64,000 nt of DNA, taken from Rickettsiaceae bacterium. Its GTDB lineage: Bacteria; Pseudomonadota; Alphaproteobacteria; Rickettsiales; Rickettsiaceae. The stretch is from contig JACKKP010000003.1 of assembly GCA_024236375.1 (NCBI GenBank), positions 143,174 to 207,173 of the forward strand, written 5' to 3'. This document shows, piece after piece, positions 61,501-64,000 of this stretch (positions are counted from its first letter, which is position 1; the number at the start of each line of letters is the position of its first letter). The notes below the pieces were generated by a model that did not search any database, was not told the origin of the DNA, and was given only the letters and a program-made list of their open reading frames with translations. The position numbers and the translations under genes are program-made.

Positions 61501-61624
61501 TGGCGCAGGAGCAGCAGCGCGTAATTCTATTGGATTAGTAATTGTCTGGGGCATAATGATTGGAACAAGTTTTACCCTTTTTGTTATTCCTACATTATAT
61601 TATATGATTAGGGGAGAAAAATAG
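58589..61624 (+). CDS. RND multidrug efflux pump inner-membrane transporter (HAE1 type)
   Basis: The pump takes up compounds from the membrane or periplasm and expels them with proton motive force. The 1011-residue protein has 12 membrane helices in two halves with large periplasmic loops. It shows ISGLSQKLPDDMTLP in the porter region, the proton-relay aspartates in AIGLVVDDAIVMMEN (about 395-409) and the lysine in GLVTKNSIMIVEF near 918, as in AcrB. It ends with the TFVIPTLYYMI-type helix. Length is near the usual 1030-1050. It forms an operon with the adaptor; the stop lies 1 base before ruvC. Confidence 0.93.
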   Translation: MQLSEICVKKPVFTTVLSLIIVAVGIIFFTKLELRDVPNIAPPIITVTSTYPGADADYMERQITQRIERELKSTKNLDTLTSTSAEGISEIILVMKLDSDQEVALSDVRSKISGLSQKLPDDMTLPSVEKMDSDARPSLWIAVNSNIYDDLELTRITENQIKAVLEKLSTVGRAIVFGARDYTMTIEPINKSLLQYQISPLDLEQAIYTQNRDYPAGTIKTTTQNFSIKLAGALNKIEDFQNIILKRNNDGTLLKLSKVANVNLKSKETDVFLRYNSKPSIALGLVKQSTANIIELSDAVQQILPHIVKNLPAGIEVTIAYDAALPVNKSIDAVYWTIFEAVILVSLIIYLFLGSLKISLIPLVTIPISLIGTFFVMYQLGYSINNFTLLAMILAIGLVVDDAIVMMENIYRHIHQLGKNPIQAAIDGSREISFAVIAMTITLSSVFFPVGFIDGFLGKLFIEFAWTLAFCVLFSGFVALTLTPMMCARMISNDSIEHYAFLQYFENFIEKIKGHYIHLLEKLFQAKTQFVIICISSILLLTLMLIIVPKTFVPEEDQGFLIGFFKGYEGSNVQSSLATVIEAEKVLDTIPEIYGYFDVTGYGSAEEAIAFIPLKNWDKRSRSQRQIQDELNMRLAQIPGMTIFTIAPPSLGGSRGDKSVEFYITSTGEYSEIDIISQKFLEEMNKSSILVDSEREFKAFTPTLNIVVDREKAYRYEVSLNNIGYTIQYLVAGKTVGDFRIGTDIYDVIIKYNIDQRNKVDDLSNILLKNAKGKMLPLLSVADILDTSSIKQYNHYNANRAVKLTANLASTKTLTDAVKELNLIASKVINDGKMQLQYEGQIKQMQESSGDTILVFIFALLFIFLVLAAQFESFNNSLLILVAVPFSMTGGLIGLWIFGNSLNMYSNIGLITLIGLVTKNSIMIVEFIQQLHTAGKKINDAIIEAAQLRFRPILMTTIATICGAIPLVLASGAGAAARNSIGLVIVWGIMIGTSFTLFVIPTLYYMIRGEK

Positions 61625-61625
61625 G

Positions 61626-62096
61626 ATGCGCATACTTGGTATAGATCCAGCCCTTACTACTTTGGGCTGGGGTATAATAGAAGCACGTTCGCCTAGAATA
61701 GGTTTTATTAGCAGTGGTTTGATAAAAACTAAAACTGACAAAGAATTATATCAACGCCTGAGTCATATTACCACTGGCATTAGATCTGTAATTAACCAGT
61801 ATCAACCTGAAGCAGTTGCCATGGAAATAACTTTTTTAAATAATAACGCAGCATCTTCATTAAAATTAGCTTACGTTCGTGGAGCAATAATGACAATTAT
61901 AGGTGAATTACAATTACCTTATTATGAATATTCACCTAATCAAATAAAAAAAACTTTGGTCGGCTTAGGACATGCCCAAAAAGAACAAATAAAATATATG
62001 CTAAAGGTCATTTTGGCGGGATTTAATAACAGCATTTCATTAGACGAAGCAGATGCACTTGCTGCTGCATATACATGTTTTACTAATATGAAATGA
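61626..62096 (+). CDS. ruvC: Crossover junction endodeoxyribonuclease RuvC
   Basis: RuvC cuts Holliday junctions made by RuvAB. The 156-residue product has the RNase H-like acidic set: Asp in RILGIDPALTTLGWGIIE (about residue 7), Glu in EAVAMEITFLNNNAASS (about 67), and two Asp/Glu in DEADALAAAYTCF near 140. FLNNNAASSLKLAYVRGA is the RuvC loop, with FxNxNxxxxxKL-like features. It starts 1 base after the RND stop, so it is probably transcribed with the pump. ruvA and ruvB are not in this window. Confidence 0.95.
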   Translation: MRILGIDPALTTLGWGIIEARSPRIGFISSGLIKTKTDKELYQRLSHITTGIRSVINQYQPEAVAMEITFLNNNAASSLKLAYVRGAIMTIIGELQLPYYEYSPNQIKKTLVGLGHAQKEQIKYMLKVILAGFNNSISLDEADALAAAYTCFTNMK

Positions 62097-62152
62097 GCTA
62101 ATCAGGCCGAGGGTTAAATATATTCTTGGACTCTGTAAAACAAGCAAATGTC

Positions 62153-63853
62153 CTAGTGATGGTCCTGATTCTTGAGCTCTTCATAATTCCCATGTGGAGT
62201 TTTATTCCACTTAAATGGAGCTTTTACTAGCTCCCATAGCGCTCTATATGCAGCAATACTATGTAAAATAAAATATAACGGCCATATGAATAAAACTAGG
62301 TAATGATATGGATTATTCAATTTAACCAAACTGTCTTTGCTTGAGATAGCTAAATAAGCAGTGATATACATATAACATAAACCTAATATGCTATTGATCA
62401 CCCAAAAATAATATACTGATACATGTAATGCCATAAATATAATCATTAATAACCAAGGCAAAAAAATGAAATTATATACTGATAACCCCATAAAAATATA
62501 AACTACTAACACTTTCTGCATACTAAATATATTATAATTAATATCAGTTTTCATAAACACGCCAATAGTTTGAATAAAACCTTTAATCCAACGCGCTCTT
62601 TGACCTATCCACGTAATGCAGTGATCTGGTGCTTCTTCCATAGTAATTGAATCTATCATATAGATCTTATATCCTTGTAAATATAAACGAATCCCCAAAT
62701 CTGCGTCTTCAGTAACATTGTAAGCATCCCATAGACCTGCTTCTTTTAACTTAATTACCTTAAAGTGATTACTAGTGCCTCCTAAAGGTACGGGCAGCTC
62801 TAATAAACTTAACCCCCGCAATAAATACCCAAACCATATATTATATTCCACACTAAATAAGCGAGTAAGTAAATTCTTATGCGCGTTATAAAAATTCAGC
62901 CTTGCCTGTACACAGACATAATTTTCTGGTAAAACAGCAAAAGCCTGCAGAGCTTTCATTAATTGTTCTGGTTCTGGCTCATCTTCTGCATCATAAATAG
63001 TTAAATACTCACCCCGCACAAATGGCATAGCATAGTTTAGTGCCTTTGGCTTAGTACGAGGTAAGCTATAAGGTACTTTTATCACTTGCAAATATGAAGG
63101 AGTTTTCAAGGAAGTAATGGCTTGATTTGTCAATACATCATCTTCTTCTAAAATAAATTTTACATCTAATTTTTCAGCAGGGTAATTAAGACGTCCTATT
63201 GCTTTTAATATTGATTCTATTTTAAGCTCTTCCTGATAAAGCGGTACTAAAATACTATATATAGGCAAGTTATCATTATTTGTAATATTCTGATGATCCT
63301 GTACTGCAAGCAAAGTTAAATCAGATTTAAGACCTTTGACAAATAATGAAGATTTAAGGCAATTTTGAATCAGATAAAATAAACCTGTAATAATATTAAA
63401 TACATTTGAATAGAAATACATTAGTGAGAAAAAAATAGTTATAAAACCAGTCACCATTTTTTCATAATTTAATATTTTTGCAGAATGAAAATACGGATTA
63501 TTTTGTAAATAATTAATCGCATTAGTAGTATTGTAATCAGCCGTATAATAAGCTAAATAATCATCAAAATTATTTTTATTTATTACAAAAATTTGTTCTA
63601 GCGGAAAATTTTCTATTTCTGGAGTACAAAATATATTGGGGTCGCTAATGATAATCAATTTTCTTTCTAAATTATTAGTAATAACGAAATATCTTTGAGC
63701 ATAATAATGCTCTAATAATTGCGGATTATGAATTTTATATCCTTGCTTTTGATTCCAATATTTAATAGAAAAATTGTCAGCAATATCATTAATCAGCACA
63801 TAGTGCTTAGCTGATTTAAGATATTTTCTGATAGTATCTAAATTGCAAGCCAT
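62153..63853 (-). CDS. Membrane glycosyltransferase, family 2 (cellulose/NfrB type)
   Basis: Processive family-2 transferases build polysaccharides at the membrane. The 566-residue product has an N-terminal domain of about 130 residues with unclear relations, a membrane region (about 133-160), and the GT2 core: PLYQEELKIESILKAIGRLN (about 203), DAEDEPEPEQLMKAL (DxD region, about 288), the TEDADLGIRLYLQGYKI acceptor motif (about 379) and QRARWIKGF (about 415), followed by four or more membrane helices. The QxxRW motif favours a synthase-like reaction. The nucleotide sugar is unknown. It is convergent with ruvC. An LPS, capsule or exopolysaccharide role is possible. Confidence 0.8.
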   Translation of the reverse strand: MACNLDTIRKYLKSAKHYVLINDIADNFSIKYWNQKQGYKIHNPQLLEHYYAQRYFVITNNLERKLIIISDPNIFCTPEIENFPLEQIFVINKNNFDDYLAYYTADYNTTNAINYLQNNPYFHSAKILNYEKMVTGFITIFFSLMYFYSNVFNIITGLFYLIQNCLKSSLFVKGLKSDLTLLAVQDHQNITNNDNLPIYSILVPLYQEELKIESILKAIGRLNYPAEKLDVKFILEEDDVLTNQAITSLKTPSYLQVIKVPYSLPRTKPKALNYAMPFVRGEYLTIYDAEDEPEPEQLMKALQAFAVLPENYVCVQARLNFYNAHKNLLTRLFSVEYNIWFGYLLRGLSLLELPVPLGGTSNHFKVIKLKEAGLWDAYNVTEDADLGIRLYLQGYKIYMIDSITMEEAPDHCITWIGQRARWIKGFIQTIGVFMKTDINYNIFSMQKVLVVYIFMGLSVYNFIFLPWLLMIIFMALHVSVYYFWVINSILGLCYMYITAYLAISSKDSLVKLNNPYHYLVLFIWPLYFILHSIAAYRALWELVKAPFKWNKTPHGNYEELKNQDHH

Positions 63854-64000
63854 AGAGAAAAGAACGGACCAGATAATTGATGATTTTTATATATAAGACT
63901 TTTTTTCCAGAAATATCCTAACTGCAACGAATAATCTGTTAATCTGCTATTTGGGTTAGTAATTTGTTTGATAATCGAACTTTGCAAATATACTGAACTA
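63854..64000. other. Right-hand end without a recognised gene
   Basis: The last 147 bases lie upstream of the glycosyltransferase start. I see no open frame of note. A loose minus-strand promoter (TTGCAG near 63926 and TTATAT near 63893) is possible but poorly spaced. Confidence 0.4.

Noticed and set aside
1..64000. CRISPR arrays, prophage blocks, restriction systems or toxin-antitoxin pairs
   Set aside because: No regularly spaced direct repeats were seen, and no gene product looked like Cas, phage structural, restriction or toxin-antitoxin proteins. Repeat searching was by eye only.

Overview
The window is about 64 kb of an AT-rich, densely coding alphaproteobacterial chromosome, and its content points to the order Rickettsiales (obligate intracellular). 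The indicators are: a scattered rvh-type type IV secretion system (virB8, a short virB9, virB10, virB11, virD4, with virB2 about 45 kb away); the gene order tRNA-Tyr, tRNA-Gly, tuf, rpsJ, then the S10 operon; several ankyrin-repeat genes; few biosynthetic genes outside cell wall synthesis; and long gaps that hold repeats and gene remnants. The genus cannot be fixed from this sequence. The species keeps a peptidoglycan gene set (murC, murB, ddl, ftsQ), a Pal lipoprotein, an unsplit Rel/SpoT enzyme and an RND pump.

Layout. 1-3870: S10 ribosomal genes with tuf and two tRNA genes, minus strand. 4044-4796: rlmB. 4800-6530: a GC-richer island with a structured intergenic segment and an ankyrin gene with its own promoter. 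6704-12060: the rvh operon, followed by ppx/gppA, an ankyrin remnant and a CAU-anticodon tRNA gene. 14025-17632: sdhE and mfd. 17768-20322: dnaA and dnaN. 20432-21355: a kinase-like orphan. 21509-26382: rimP-nusA-infB-rbfA. 26512-27348: a long non-coding stretch with a candidate 6S RNA, a terminator and elongator tRNA-Met. 27579-29294: rplM-rpsI, rpmH-rnpA. 29291-35050: clpA, an anchored glutaredoxin, clpP, clpX and a sugar-kinase-like gene. 35056-41776: murC-murB-ddl-ftsQ, acpS and rel/spoT. 41862-44935: a DsbA-like oxidoreductase, an M15 peptidase and a solute-binding/TRIC channel fusion. 45448-51239: a small ankyrin protein, pal, rppH, ctpA, parE, recO. 51315-53488: groES-groEL with a heat-shock-type promoter and a terminator. 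53605-56722: an ankyrin gene and an unrecognised gene cut in two by an IS1-like element. 57085-63853: virB2 pilin, an RND pump pair, ruvC and a membrane glycosyltransferase.

How the genes fit together. Most of the window is translation, replication, protein quality control and envelope assembly. The host-interaction layer is the rvh secretion machine plus ankyrin proteins and the IS-broken gene, which could supply effectors. The most unusual observations are the two-domain protein joining a periplasmic amino-acid-type sensor to a TRIC channel, the recent and exactly reversible IS insertion into a 583-codon reading frame, the candidate 6S RNA, and a Rel/SpoT enzyme in which the synthetase motif that separates RelA-type from bifunctional enzymes reads CFQD instead of RFKD or EFDD. 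No CRISPR array, prophage or restriction system was seen.
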